A DNA stretch of 64,000 nucleotides from Demequina oxidasica (GCF_000975115.1 NZ_BBRE01000001.1:248001-312000); one strand, 5' to 3'; positions 1 through 8,331 are shown, counted from the first letter of the stretch. Program-made: numbers and translations. Notes: generated by a model from the letters alone, not told the origin.

Positions 1-213
1 GCAGGATGTGGCGACTCCAATGACGACAGCGGCACCACGCCGGAATCCACCATGGAGTCGACGATGGAGTCCACGATGGAGCACTCCATGGAGCCCGACG
101 CCATGATGAGCGACGACGCTATGACGGACGACGAGAAGATGGAAGACGATTCCATGGAGAAGACCGACGACGATGCGATGATGGAAGACGACAAGATGGA
201 AGACGAAGGCTAA
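1..213 (+). CDS. C-terminal part of a Met/Asp-rich lipoprotein (5' end outside window)
   Basis: The reading frame is open from base 1 and stops with TAA at 211-213. It begins Ala-Gly-Cys-Gly-Asp-Ser, which looks like the end of a lipobox, so the cysteine at residue 3 is probably the lipidated residue and only the signal peptide is missing. The remaining ~67 residues are almost entirely Met, Asp, Glu, Ser, Thr and Lys, with tandem Thr-Met-Glu-Ser units followed by Met-Met-x-Asp-Asp units. No fold is predicted; it would be a disordered, acidic, Met-rich tail outside the membrane. Such composition can suit metal (copper) binding or methionine-based oxidant scavenging, but that is inference. It lies 51 bases before sigK, whose anti-sigma partner is also Met-rich. 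Confidence 0.7.
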   Translation, partial: AGCGDSNDDSGTTPESTMESTMESTMEHSMEPDAMMSDDAMTDDEKMEDDSMEKTDDDAMMEDDKMEDEG

Positions 214-264
214 GCCGACACTGACGCAGGGGGGGCGAGAACCACGGAGACGGAGGACGACGAC

Positions 265-912
265 ATGAGCACAGCGCGACACTTGCACGCGGTGTCCTCT
301 CCCGTCGACCCCGCGATCAATGACGGCGAGGCAAAGCAACCCGCATCACTGTCGCCAACCCGCATGGATCTCGCCCCACTGCTCACGGCCACCGGTCGTG
401 GCTCAGCAGTCGCCTATGAACAGCTGTACAACGAGGTGGCCGGCGCCGTCTACGGCGTCGCCTTGCGCGTGGTCCGCGACGCCCAAATGGCCGAGGACAT
501 CGCCCAGGAGGCGCTGATCGAGGTCTGGCGTCACGCCGCTCGCTACCGGGCCGATGCCGGGTCCGCCCGGTCATGGATCCTCACCATCGCGCAGCGCCGG
601 GCCGTGGACCGCGTCCGGTCCGAGCAGTCACACACGGACCGCGTCCTCAAGCACGCACCGCGAGACGAGGTCACACCCGCAGAGCAGGACAAGGTGGTCG
701 ACACCATGTTCGCAGAGTGGCAGGCGGCCCGCGTCCGCGCCGGAATGGAGTTCCTCACGGACCGCCAGCGCGAGGCGCTCGAACTCACATACTTCAAGGG
801 ATACACACACCGCGAGGTGTCCCAGGCATTAGACATCCCGCTCGGCACCGCCAAGGCGCGCGTGCGCGACGGGCTCATCAAACTACGCGACGCATGGGAG
901 GCAGGAGCATGA
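265..912 (+). CDS. sigK: ECF RNA polymerase sigma factor, SigK-like
   Basis: This 215-residue protein has the two-part ECF layout. Region 2 runs from about residue 50 to 115 and includes the typical AEDIAQEALIEVWRHA stretch. Region 4 (about 165-210) has a helix-turn-helix (TYFKGYTHREVSQALDIPLG). A GGAGG ribosome site at 252-256 supports the ATG at 265; an in-frame ATG at 364 would remove only an unstructured N-terminal tail. The stop overlaps the start of the anti-sigma gene (ATGA), the usual coupling in sigK-rskA operons. It should direct polymerase to envelope or redox stress promoters and is probably held at the membrane by the next gene product. Confidence 0.9.
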   Translation: MSTARHLHAVSSPVDPAINDGEAKQPASLSPTRMDLAPLLTATGRGSAVAYEQLYNEVAGAVYGVALRVVRDAQMAEDIAQEALIEVWRHAARYRADAGSARSWILTIAQRRAVDRVRSEQSHTDRVLKHAPRDEVTPAEQDKVVDTMFAEWQAARVRAGMEFLTDRQREALELTYFKGYTHREVSQALDIPLGTAKARVRDGLIKLRDAWEAGA

Positions 913-1757
913 ACGACAACGTGCACTCGCTGCTAGGCCCGTACCTGGTCAACGCCGTCTCTCCCGCTGAGCGTGACGACTTCGAATCCCACTTGGCCAC
1001 GTGCGAGGACTGCCGCGACGAGGTTGCCTCACTGCGCGACGTGACCACCACACTCGCCGAGGCCGAGGCCGTCTCTCCCCCCGCGTCACTTCGCGCTCGG
1101 GTGATGGCCGAGGCCTCTCGCACCGCGCAATTACCGCCGCTGGCCGACACCACTGATGCCAACGACGTCGCTGCCACAGACAACACCGCCACAGCCATCA
1201 CGGCCGATGCCGCGGCCGCCCAGTCTTCTTCGACGCCCGAGCCCGTCCCGGCATCGGCGTCCGTTACCCACATCTCCGACGCGAAGCGCAGCCGTCCAGC
1301 ACGCCGGCGCAACGCCTTCATCGGGGTTGCCGCGGCGTCCGTGCTGATCCTGGGTGCGGCGGGCATCGGCCTGTCGACGCAAAACTCGCGCGACGAGCAC
1401 GCCCAGGAGCTCGCCGTGGAGAAGGAACTGATGATGGTCACGACGGCGCCCGACGCGTACTCGATGGACCTGGACCTGGGCGCCTCGCACCTGGTCATGA
1501 GCGCCAAGATGGACGGCGTGGTCGCCATGGGCCACGACGCACCCATGCCGGACAAGGGCATGGAGTATCAGCTGTGGCTGATGATGGACGACGGCAAGTC
1601 GATGCCCGGCCCCACGTTCATGCCCGAGGGCGACGGCGAGTTCGTCACCATGATGCACTCCAGCTTTGACGACGTGGAGATGATCTACGTCACGCAGGAA
1701 CCCATGGGCGGATCCGACGCCCCTACGTCCGCACCCCTAACTGAGGTACATCTGTAA
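909..1757 (+). CDS. rskA: anti-sigma factor, RskA family, Met-rich extracytoplasmic domain
   Basis: The 282-residue protein starts at the ATG overlapping the sigK stop. The N-terminal cytoplasmic part carries the zinc anti-sigma motif H28-x3-C32-x2-C35. A low-complexity Ala/Thr linker follows, then basic residues and one membrane segment (about 138-158), then an outside domain matching the RskA C-terminal family, including the YQLWLMM core. The outer domain has an unusually high number of methionines, scattered through its last ~100 residues, like the lipoprotein upstream of sigK. By family role it sequesters the sigma factor until regulated proteolysis. The Met richness suggests sensing or buffering of oxidants or a soft metal, which is inference. 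Confidence 0.88.
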   Translation: MNDNVHSLLGPYLVNAVSPAERDDFESHLATCEDCRDEVASLRDVTTTLAEAEAVSPPASLRARVMAEASRTAQLPPLADTTDANDVAATDNTATAITADAAAAQSSSTPEPVPASASVTHISDAKRSRPARRRNAFIGVAAASVLILGAAGIGLSTQNSRDEHAQELAVEKELMMVTTAPDAYSMDLDLGASHLVMSAKMDGVVAMGHDAPMPDKGMEYQLWLMMDDGKSMPGPTFMPEGDGEFVTMMHSSFDDVEMIYVTQEPMGGSDAPTSAPLTEVHL

Positions 1758-1853
1758 GCATCGTGCGTGTCCACGCCTCGACGGTGTCGATTGAGGGTGC
1801 GGACGTTCCGCGGATCCATGGCGATGCGGTGCAACAGTGCAGCGGCGCGGCGG

Positions 1854-3542
1854 TTAGTCGTGGTCGTTGCGCAGTTCCGCGGAGATCTGGTCGGAGTCCA
1901 GCACCCGCAGGGCATGGCGGAGCGCATCGGTGCTGTGCGCCCCCACGGCACGCGCCTCCATCAGATACTCGCGTTGCTCGGCGATCACCTTGAGGCGTAG
2001 TTCGTTGATCTGGGCGCCATAGACCGGACGGGACTCGCGGTCCTCCTCCCCGCGCTCCCGTACCAGGGCGACCCGTAGCCAGCGGATGGCGCGCTCGTCG
2101 TACTGGGTGCCGTCGGGCCGGCGCAAGTCTGGATCCTCGAGGACCTGCGAGGCGGTGTCGGAAAGCTCGTCGAGCAGCCCGCTGTCCTCAGCATCGTCCG
2201 CTGCGGTGGCGTCGGAGACTAGCCCCAGCTTGCGCACCAGCCACGGCAGCGTCCCGCCCTGTATCAGCAGCGACCCGGCCGCCACCACGAAAGCGATCAG
2301 TACCAGCGTGGACCTCGCGGGGGTGTCCGCAGGTAGCGTCTGCGACGCAGCGAGAGTCAGCGCGCCACGCATGCCCGCCCACACCAGCACCACACCCTCG
2401 CGCCGGCCAAGCCGACTGTCGGTCAGGTAGTCCACGTCCGCGACGCGCTTCTCCACCCGCTTGGTGAAGTGCTGCTGCTTGCGATCGTCGTCGATCTCGC
2501 CCGCGAGAGACGCGAAATCCTCCAATTGACCCCGGGAAGCGTCGGCCCTGCGCGCACGCCGCCGCTCGATGACCAACACCATGAACACAAACAACGAGCG
2601 GATCACCAGCACGAGTACCAGCGCGATCCCTCCCAGACCGACTGCGAACCACACGCTGCCGTGGCGCTCCTCGACGCTCTCGACAATCCCGATCAGCTCG
2701 AGGCCCATGAGCGCGAAGATGGCGCCCTCGAGCAACAGTTCGACGGTTCGCCAGTTGGTGGTCTGGGAGATGCGGTCCTGCGGACTGAGGTACTTCGCGG
2801 ACAGCGCGCTGGTCACCAGGCCGGCCGTGACGGCCGCCACGAGGCCCGAGGCGTCGAGGGCCTCGGCGGGAACGAACGCCACGAAGGGCAGCACAAAGGA
2901 GATGGCGGTACTCGCGGCGGCGTTGGGGGTCTTTTTGCGCACGCGCAGGCCGATGTAGCCCACCAGGGCACCGATAGCGACCGCAAAGATGACTGACTTA
3001 GCGAAGTCGAGCGCAACCTCGAGGAGCGTGACGCTCACGGCGGCCGCGGCGATCGCGGAGCGCAGCAGCACTAGCGCGGAGGCGTCATTGAGCATCGACT
3101 CGCCTTCGAGCACCGTCACCACCCGCGGCGACACCCCCAGCCGCTTGATGATGTTGGTCGCCACCGCATCGGTGGGGCTCACGATGGCTCCCAGCGCGAT
3201 GGCGATCGGCAACGAGATGCCGGGGATGACCCACCAGAAGAAGAACCCCATGAGCACCGAGCCGACGATCACAAGCAACACCGACATCCCGCTGATGGCG
3301 CTGAAATTGCGCCGGAACTCCATGGTCGGCACGGATACCGCGGCCGAATAAAGCAGCGGTGGCAGCACTCCCGCCAGGATCACCTCGGGGTTGATGTCGA
3401 TGTGCGGGACCCCAGGGATAAAACTCACGGCGACGCCAGCCGCCACCAGCGCCAGGGGCGCGGCGACGCCCACGCGCGGCGCGATCGAGTTAACTGCGAC
3501 GATCCCCACGACGGCGAGCACCGCGATGACGGCGTATTCCAT
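1854..3542 (-). CDS. Na+/H+ antiporter, CPA1/NhaP family
   Basis: The 562-residue protein has about a dozen hydrophobic segments from the N terminus to residue ~400, then a hydrophilic C-terminal tail of ~160 residues. The family signature EGESMLNDASALVLL sits in the membrane core and contains the paired acidic residues used for cation/proton exchange. A longer reading frame exists upstream, but the ATG at 3542 begins directly with the first membrane helix and has a GGAGG site six bases before it. It exchanges cytoplasmic Na+ (possibly K+) for protons in pH and salt homeostasis. It is monocistronic and converges on sigK-rskA. Confidence 0.88.
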   Translation of the reverse strand: MEYAVIAVLAVVGIVAVNSIAPRVGVAAPLALVAAGVAVSFIPGVPHIDINPEVILAGVLPPLLYSAAVSVPTMEFRRNFSAISGMSVLLVIVGSVLMGFFFWWVIPGISLPIAIALGAIVSPTDAVATNIIKRLGVSPRVVTVLEGESMLNDASALVLLRSAIAAAAVSVTLLEVALDFAKSVIFAVAIGALVGYIGLRVRKKTPNAAASTAISFVLPFVAFVPAEALDASGLVAAVTAGLVTSALSAKYLSPQDRISQTTNWRTVELLLEGAIFALMGLELIGIVESVEERHGSVWFAVGLGGIALVLVLVIRSLFVFMVLVIERRRARRADASRGQLEDFASLAGEIDDDRKQQHFTKRVEKRVADVDYLTDSRLGRREGVVLVWAGMRGALTLAASQTLPADTPARSTLVLIAFVVAAGSLLIQGGTLPWLVRKLGLVSDATAADDAEDSGLLDELSDTASQVLEDPDLRRPDGTQYDERAIRWLRVALVRERGEEDRESRPVYGAQINELRLKVIAEQREYLMEARAVGAHSTDALRHALRVLDSDQISAELRNDHD

Positions 3543-3664
3543 GACGACCCTCCGTAGTGACTGACAACCTAAGACCACCATAGGGTGCGCACCGTCCACC
3601 CTGGTTGAAGCGCGTTGGAGGGTTTCACCGCGCGAAGAACGCCGCGCCACGCAAGACTGGGGTG

Positions 3665-4261
3665 ATGGCAGAGATTTTGCTCTTTCACCACGCACTGGGA
3701 CTCACCGCAGGGCTCCAGTCATTCGCCGAGCGGTTGCGCGCCAATCACCACGTGGTTCACTGCCCCGATGCGTACTCGGGTCAGACGTTCAAGGACCTGG
3801 ACGACGGCCTGCGGTTCGCGCAGGACATCGGCCATGACGCCCTGGAAGAGGTGGCGAACCGCGCGTACCGCCAGCATCGGGACGCCGCGGTGGTGATCGG
3901 CTTCTCGCTCGGCTCCTCGCAAGCGCAGCAGCTCGCGCAGCACAAGCGGCGCATCAAGGCATGCCTGCTCATGGGCGGCGCACAGGCACCTGAGTCGCTA
4001 GGCGGCGACTGGCGACACACGTGCCACCTGCAGCTTCACGTCGCGGATCCCGACGAGTGGGTAGACCCGGGGGTGGTTGAGGGGCTCATGTACCGAGCGC
4101 CCCACGGCGAGCTGTTCCGCTACAACAGCAAAGGGCACATGTTCATCGACCCGTCGAGCAGGGACTACGACGCCGATGCTGCTGACCAGTTTGAGGAACG
4201 CGTGGTCGATTGGCTGGCAACGATTGACGCCGATGCCGGGGAAGCCTGGGCGCGGTTCTAG
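3665..4261 (+). CDS. dienelactone hydrolase-family alpha/beta hydrolase
   Basis: The 198-residue protein has the compact alpha/beta-hydrolase order of dienelactone hydrolases. The nucleophile elbow is GFSLGS with Ser81, the acid is probably Asp128 or Asp130, and the catalytic His is His158 in KGHMF. Classical dienelactone hydrolases use Cys at the elbow, so this is a serine variant and the substrate cannot be assigned. The ATG at 3665 is preferred over an upstream in-frame start because the upstream part looks random and a -10-like AAGACT lies exactly six bases before it, fitting the leaderless pattern elsewhere in the window. Its stop overlaps that of the convergent gene by four bases. Confidence 0.75.
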   Translation: MAEILLFHHALGLTAGLQSFAERLRANHHVVHCPDAYSGQTFKDLDDGLRFAQDIGHDALEEVANRAYRQHRDAAVVIGFSLGSSQAQQLAQHKRRIKACLLMGGAQAPESLGGDWRHTCHLQLHVADPDEWVDPGVVEGLMYRAPHGELFRYNSKGHMFIDPSSRDYDADAADQFEERVVDWLATIDADAGEAWARF

Positions 4262-5145
4262 GCCTGCGACCGTTCCGGCTTGAATCGCTTAAGGAGTTGC
4301 TCGGACGCCGGACCCGAGGCAGAGCTCAGTGCCCGGTTGGCGTCCGTGAGTCGCACCGGCACTTGACCTTGCGCGAGTTCCTCGCGCGCCTGAGGGACGT
4401 CCCGGTACAGCAGCAACGCCAACATCAGGAGGAGCGGATCGAGGTCGAGCGCGATGGGCTCGACGTCGATCGAGTCCTTGCGCCGAGCGAACGGATGGCG
4501 CCACTGCTGGGTCAGGGAGGCGGCCCCCGGCACGAGGCCCAGGCGAAAGACCATGGTGCCGTTCATGCCCTGGACAAAGGCGATAGACGTGACGTCGTCC
4601 CAGGCGAGTGTCCACTGACCGCGGAACACAGCGACGGAGAACCCATCGCGTGTGAGTTCGAGGAACCTCGGCCGCCGCACGGTGAGCGCGAAGTCGACCA
4701 CAACGAGCGCCATCCCGGCAACCAGGATCGCCATGACAATCACCCAGCCTCCGTCGACCGCCCACAGGGCGGCCACCAGAACCGCCAACGTCAGGAGCGC
4801 GGCGACAAAGGTGGTCACGACCAGGCGTCGACTGCCAGGTATCAGCACTCCACCCTGGCGTTGAGCATTCGCGTCTTGCAGACTCTCGTGGCTGTGCCGG
4901 GGACGGTACAGCACCAGCACGCAGAGGTCGACGCAGAGCACCCACCACCACACCGCCAGCACCGCGACCAACACCGTCACGGCCAAGCTCCAGGTGCTGT
5001 CGCCTGCCAAGCTCGCCACGGCAGCTACCGTCAACAGCGCGGCAATCGCCACGTTCACGGGCAGCGCGAGCCAGAACACCACGCGCCCAAAGATCATCTC
5101 GAATGCCGCTACTGGCATTCTGCGTTTCCGCGCCACCGTCACCAC
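4258..5145 (-). CDS. four-helix membrane protein with cytoplasmic PH-like domain; possible immunity protein
   Basis: The 295-residue protein has four hydrophobic segments (about 18-48, 52-80, 108-130, 132-155). A beta-rich soluble part follows (about 158-230), with the look of a bacterial PH-like domain (FLELTRDGFSVAVFRGQW, then WDDVTSIAF), and then a charged tail. It starts with GTG at 5145 after a GGGG site, nine bases after the stop of the effector-like gene, and is the last gene of a four-gene operon. Last position beside a glycine-zipper protein resembles toxin-immunity order in type VII secretion loci, so a membrane immunity role is plausible. That is inference; no family with known function was recognised with certainty. 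Confidence 0.7.
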   Translation of the reverse strand: MVTVARKRRMPVAAFEMIFGRVVFWLALPVNVAIAALLTVAAVASLAGDSTWSLAVTVLVAVLAVWWWVLCVDLCVLVLYRPRHSHESLQDANAQRQGGVLIPGSRRLVVTTFVAALLTLAVLVAALWAVDGGWVIVMAILVAGMALVVVDFALTVRRPRFLELTRDGFSVAVFRGQWTLAWDDVTSIAFVQGMNGTMVFRLGLVPGAASLTQQWRHPFARRKDSIDVEPIALDLDPLLLMLALLLYRDVPQAREELAQGQVPVRLTDANRALSSASGPASEQLLKRFKPERSQA

Positions 5146-5154
5146 GTCCCCATG

Positions 5155-6336
5155 TTAGAAAATCGAGTCCCAGACACCGGTGGCCAGATCGCCGATTGCC
5201 TTACCCGTGTCCGCCACCTCATTCCACCCTGACTCCAACGCGTCGCCCACTCCGGACAGCCCGTCGCCCCAGCCGTCCTCAAAGAAGTGATCGATCATGC
5301 CAGACGTGAACAGGCCGATGCCGGCGCCCACCACCGCGCCGACGATGGTCCCGGCGGGAGGCGCAATGAAGGAACCGATCGCCGCGCCAGCGCCCACTCC
5401 CGCGAGGAACCCGCCCACGTTTGAGGTAGCGGCCTGCGCGACGGATTCGCCATGCTGAATGTCATCGTAAATTCCGTAGCCGGTGCCAGCAATGCCGAGG
5501 ACCAGGAGCCCTTTGCTGAGCTTTGACCCCACGCGCACGCCGTCCTTCAACAAGTCATCCGCCGAGGTCGCCGCGGTGCGGGCGGCGAGCGCGTCGTCGG
5601 CCATGCCGTAGTACGCGGACTTGGGCACCACCACACGGCCGTCCTTCACCATTTGAGCGAGGGTGGCCTCGGCACTCGCGAGGCGATCCAAGTTGAGTGC
5701 CCGCACCCCCTTCAGCTGGTACGTAGTGTTGGCGATCGCGCCGGCGCTGATTCCCCCGGTGAGCAGCCCGGTGGTCACGCTCGTGAGGTTGCCGCTCTGT
5801 TCACTCCACGTCGCGGAGAAGGCGTCGAGCGCCTCCTGCCACATGTCGAACCCGCTGGTCGCCTGCTGCACGCTCGTGTTCCAGGCCTTGACCTTCTTGG
5901 AATACGCGCTGCCGGCGGCCGTGCTCGCGGGGGTCTGCGTGTAGGGCGCAGTGGTCGCGAATTGGGTCGCGGGAGCATTGCCTGGACCATGAATCTTGGT
6001 TCCGGAAACCGTCAGCCCACCGGCCGATGCTGTGGATCTGGCATCGGTCATCTTCTGTTGGGCGTTCGTCAGGCCCGTCGCGAGCTTGGAGACGGCGGCG
6101 GCCACCGCGTCGGTCTCGTCGCCAAACGAGGTGATGGCCTTCTTTGCGGTGCCTAGCCGGCCGGCAAAGGCTTCGGCGGCTTCGCCAGACCATGCACCGG
6201 AGGCTTTGGTGCGCCCGGAGGCCACGTCGCCGGCCCAGGTAGAGGACGCGCCGGATAGCGTGGTGCGCAGGTACGTAGCAACCGCCTCGATCGCGGCGGG
6301 CGAGCCCTCGATCTGGGTGTCTTGTATTTGACTCAT
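5155..6336 (-). CDS. WXG100-like N-terminus with glycine-zipper membrane C-terminus; effector-like protein
   Basis: The 393-residue protein starts with a helical region of about 100 residues carrying a W-S-G turn (GAWSGEAAEAFAGRL), as in WXG100/ESX proteins. A linker rich in Ser, Thr and Ala follows, and then a C-terminal region (about 280-350) full of Gly-x3-Gly spacings (VGGFLAGVGAGAAIGSFIAP), i.e. glycine-zipper hydrophobic hairpins. This layout matches membrane-acting LXG/WXG-type secreted proteins. It overlaps the upstream WXG-like gene by ATGA and is followed by a four-helix membrane protein. I infer secretion by an ESX/type VII system encoded elsewhere; no such machinery is in the window. 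A structural role without toxicity is the main alternative. Confidence 0.75.
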   Translation of the reverse strand: MSQIQDTQIEGSPAAIEAVATYLRTTLSGASSTWAGDVASGRTKASGAWSGEAAEAFAGRLGTAKKAITSFGDETDAVAAAVSKLATGLTNAQQKMTDARSTASAGGLTVSGTKIHGPGNAPATQFATTAPYTQTPASTAAGSAYSKKVKAWNTSVQQATSGFDMWQEALDAFSATWSEQSGNLTSVTTGLLTGGISAGAIANTTYQLKGVRALNLDRLASAEATLAQMVKDGRVVVPKSAYYGMADDALAARTAATSADDLLKDGVRVGSKLSKGLLVLGIAGTGYGIYDDIQHGESVAQAATSNVGGFLAGVGAGAAIGSFIAPPAGTIVGAVVGAGIGLFTSGMIDHFFEDGWGDGLSGVGDALESGWNEVADTGKAIGDLATGVWDSIF

Positions 6337-6620
6337 TCCAGTGACCAGCCCATGCCCTGCAGGTTGGTGGACATGCTCTGGTCAAAGGTGCTCAGGTCCG
6401 CGAGGCCGGCATCGGCGCTGATCGCGAGGGTGTCAACCTCGTGTACCAGGCGCAACGCCACGTCCGCCGAGGTGGCGAGCACGTCCGCCAGCATTGCTTG
6501 CGCCGCGCCGGTATCGCCGGGCTCGGGGTTCTTGCTCGCGGCGGCCCCGTCAAACTCGGAGGTCGCGTCGCGGATCGCCTTGACGGCCGCCGATGCTTTG
6601 GCGTAGTCGACCTCGATCAT
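6333..6620 (-). CDS. small WXG100-like helical protein
   Basis: The 95-residue protein is almost all helix with no membrane segment. Its size and heptad-like pattern of Ala, Leu and acidic residues fit the ESX/WXG100 superfamily. The turn in the middle (PEPGDTGAAQAML) lacks the W-x-G triplet, and the only Trp is near the C terminus. It overlaps both neighbours by ATGA, so the three genes are translationally coupled. By analogy with LXG-associated small partners it probably pairs with the N-terminal helices of the 393-residue protein to form the export-competent complex. Confidence 0.72.
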   Translation of the reverse strand: MIEVDYAKASAAVKAIRDATSEFDGAAASKNPEPGDTGAAQAMLADVLATSADVALRLVHEVDTLAISADAGLADLSTFDQSMSTNLQGMGWSLE

Positions 6621-6958
6621 TCGTCGCGCTCTGACTCGCCCTCGGCACCCATGGCGGCACGAGCCGCCACCCCCTCGGGACCGTTGCGGTGTTCCGGCGG
6701 AATCTCTACGTCGAGTAGCACAGTGTCGAACTTGTCAGCTTCCCAGACGGTCTCCAACTGGACCGTCGGGAGCACTAGCCACGGCTGGGTCGCGCCCATT
6801 CCGGCGTGCAGGCGGTCAAGCGCGGAATACGCCAGCAGCGCCTTCCGGCCGTCCTTTGTCTTGCGATACTCCAACTGCGCGTCGTCGGGTCTGGCGACGA
6901 CCGCGGCGGTAGGGACGTAGAGCACCGGTGGGTAGTCGGCAGGAAGTTGCACGGGCAC
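6617..6958 (-). CDS. SseB/SAV_915-like domain protein, first gene of the WXG operon
   Basis: The 113-residue protein contains the pattern LEYRKTKDGRKALLAYSAL followed by GMGATQPWLVL. This resembles the short SseB N-terminal/SAV_915-type domains of actinobacteria that accompany WXG or secretion genes. It starts with GTG at 6958 behind a GAGGAG site and ends in an ATGA overlap with the next gene. It is soluble and cytoplasmic by composition. A chaperone or adaptor role for the downstream helical proteins is suggested only by the coupling. The family match is from memory of sequence patterns and is moderate. Confidence 0.68.
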   Translation of the reverse strand: MPVQLPADYPPVLYVPTAAVVARPDDAQLEYRKTKDGRKALLAYSALDRLHAGMGATQPWLVLPTVQLETVWEADKFDTVLLDVEIPPEHRNGPEGVAARAAMGAEGESERDE

Positions 6959-7020
6959 GCTCCTCGATGTCGGGTATATCCCGATTCTCGCACGGTTCAG
7001 CGCATGGCTTGCGGCGTGGG

Positions 7021-7857
7021 CTAGGCCCGGAAGTCCGCCTCTGCCTGCGCGATCTGCTCGGCGTTGGGGGTGGGCAGGCGGCGGCGCGCCTCGCTCGCGG
7101 CACGCTCAAAGCTGGCGAGCGGCTCGCCGGTGAGGGCCGCCTTGAGCGCTTCCATGACGTCGCGGCTGTGCAGCGCGCCGGGGGTGAGGTGGAGCGGGTA
7201 GCCCAGGCGATCGGTGGAGTCGAGCGCGTCCATGGTGACGTTCCAATATGGAGGTTCGGCGTAGATGACCGCGGGGTCGGTCACGTCCGCGACCTCGGCG
7301 TTAAGGTAATCGATCAGCGCGTCGGCTGCGAGGGTCGCGGAGACGCCCGGCGCTCCCCCGCCGATGCTGACCTCGGCAAATGGTGCCGCGCCAGTCTCGC
7401 TTGCCCCAGCATCGGCCGCGGTGCCGTTGGCTGAAATTCCAGCGCGGGAGGCGATGAGGGCATCGGCGATGACCGGCCACGGCGTGCCATTCGCGGAGCC
7501 ATGCGAGCCAAAGGGCGTGATGGTGCCACGCACGTAGCCGGTGACTTCGAGGGCCTTGGTCGCGTCGGGCATCGAGATGCGATTGACGCCGAGGTGCTCG
7601 CGCATCTTGGGCCAACTGATCTGACGGTCGCCGGGGACCAGGATGAACAGATAGTCGCCGGATGCGCGGCGCACTACCAACGTCTTGAGCACCTGGCGGG
7701 GATCGAGCCCGCGGGCCTGGGCGGCCTCCTCGAGGGAGTCGACATTCTCATGCCGCACCACGTGATATTCCAGTCCAGAGCGCGCCAAGGCGTCGAGCGC
7801 GGGGTTGGTGGAGGCGTCGTCGCTGGTGGACGTGGCATCAGTCGAATTGTCCGTCAT
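7021..7857 (-). CDS. YbaK/EbsC-family aminoacyl-tRNA deacylase-like protein
   Basis: The 278-residue protein has the YbaK/ProX core near the N terminus: conserved lysine in LDPRQVLKTLVV, then FILVPGDRQISWPKMREHLG and the GYVRGTITPFG loop. These domains hydrolyse mischarged tRNA such as Cys- or Ala-tRNA(Pro). It is longer than the usual ~160 residues: an Ala/Gly-rich insertion at about 143-165 splits the end of the core, and about 75 extra residues follow it. The start is supported by TACCGT exactly six bases before the ATG. The neighbouring GGAGGA touches the ATG and is too close to be a normal ribosome site, so the mRNA is probably leaderless. Confidence 0.82.
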   Translation of the reverse strand: MTDNSTDATSTSDDASTNPALDALARSGLEYHVVRHENVDSLEEAAQARGLDPRQVLKTLVVRRASGDYLFILVPGDRQISWPKMREHLGVNRISMPDATKALEVTGYVRGTITPFGSHGSANGTPWPVIADALIASRAGISANGTAADAGASETGAAPFAEVSIGGGAPGVSATLAADALIDYLNAEVADVTDPAVIYAEPPYWNVTMDALDSTDRLGYPLHLTPGALHSRDVMEALKAALTGEPLASFERAASEARRRLPTPNAEQIAQAEADFRA

Positions 7858-7869
7858 TCCTCCACGGTA
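7858..7869 (-). promoter_or_regulatory. leaderless-type -10 box of the YbaK gene
   Basis: On the minus strand TACCGT is followed by six bases and the ATG. This matches the TANNNT-N6-start layout of leaderless actinobacterial genes and is back to back with the box at 7891. Confidence 0.55.
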
Positions 7870-7890
7870 GCCCTAGACGCGCAGTCGGGG

Positions 7891-7902
7891 TAGGTTGCCC
7901 CC
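7891..7902 (+). promoter_or_regulatory. leaderless-type -10 box of the 7903 gene
   Basis: TAGGTT is followed by six bases and the ATG at 7903. There is no Shine-Dalgarno sequence, so transcription probably starts at or next to the start codon. Confidence 0.55.
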
Positions 7903-8331
7903 ATGCATGTCATGACAAAAGTGAAGTGGTGGATCTACGCCTGGTACGTAGTAGTGGCGCTGGGAATTGGCGCGTGGGCCGGCAATACGTTCAGGACGTT
8001 CGATGTCGACGTGTACGGCAATTCGGTGTTCAATTGGACGGCCTTCGCCGTGGGTGCGTGGGTCGCGGCGGTACTGACATTTCCCGCCCCACTGATCGCG
8101 ATGGCACTGGACCGCCGCCGTGACGAGCGGGAATTCCAGCGCGAGGAGGACGCTGCGCGGAGCGCCTCGCTCGAGGCCAAGGTAGACGCACTGCTTGCCG
8201 CGAACGGTGTTGAGTCACCCGTGAGCGACTCAATCGCTCAGGGTGAAGTCGAGGAGCCGGTCATGGAGTTCACCTCAATCGAGGTCGGCACTCCGGCGCG
8301 CTCGCCGTTCGAGCCCCCTGCAGGACGCTAG
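7903..8331 (+). CDS. small membrane protein of unknown function
   Basis: The 142-residue protein has two hydrophobic segments (about 10-28 and 47-67), then a charged stretch (RRRDEREFQREED) and an acidic tail. The order of two helices followed by a short coiled coil is shared with the next gene (8400-8858), and the two may be diverged tandem relatives: both begin with a Lys/Arg-rich end and a Trp/Tyr-rich first helix (WWIYAWYVV and LYVWYIGG). No known family was recognised. Expected location is the cytoplasmic membrane with the C terminus inside. Confidence 0.65.
   Translation: MHVMTKVKWWIYAWYVVVALGIGAWAGNTFRTFDVDVYGNSVFNWTAFAVGAWVAAVLTFPAPLIAMALDRRRDEREFQREEDAARSASLEAKVDALLAANGVESPVSDSIAQGEVEEPVMEFTSIEVGTPARSPFEPPAGR

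Noticed and set aside
573-908. Upstream extension of the anti-sigma reading frame
   Set aside because: It overlaps sigK entirely in another frame and is Arg/Pro/His-rich; the ATGA overlap at 909 gives the real start.
4297-5232. Long plus-strand frame opposite the membrane-protein gene
   Set aside because: His/Gln/Arg-rich shadow product; the minus-strand gene has membrane helices, a ribosome site and operon context.
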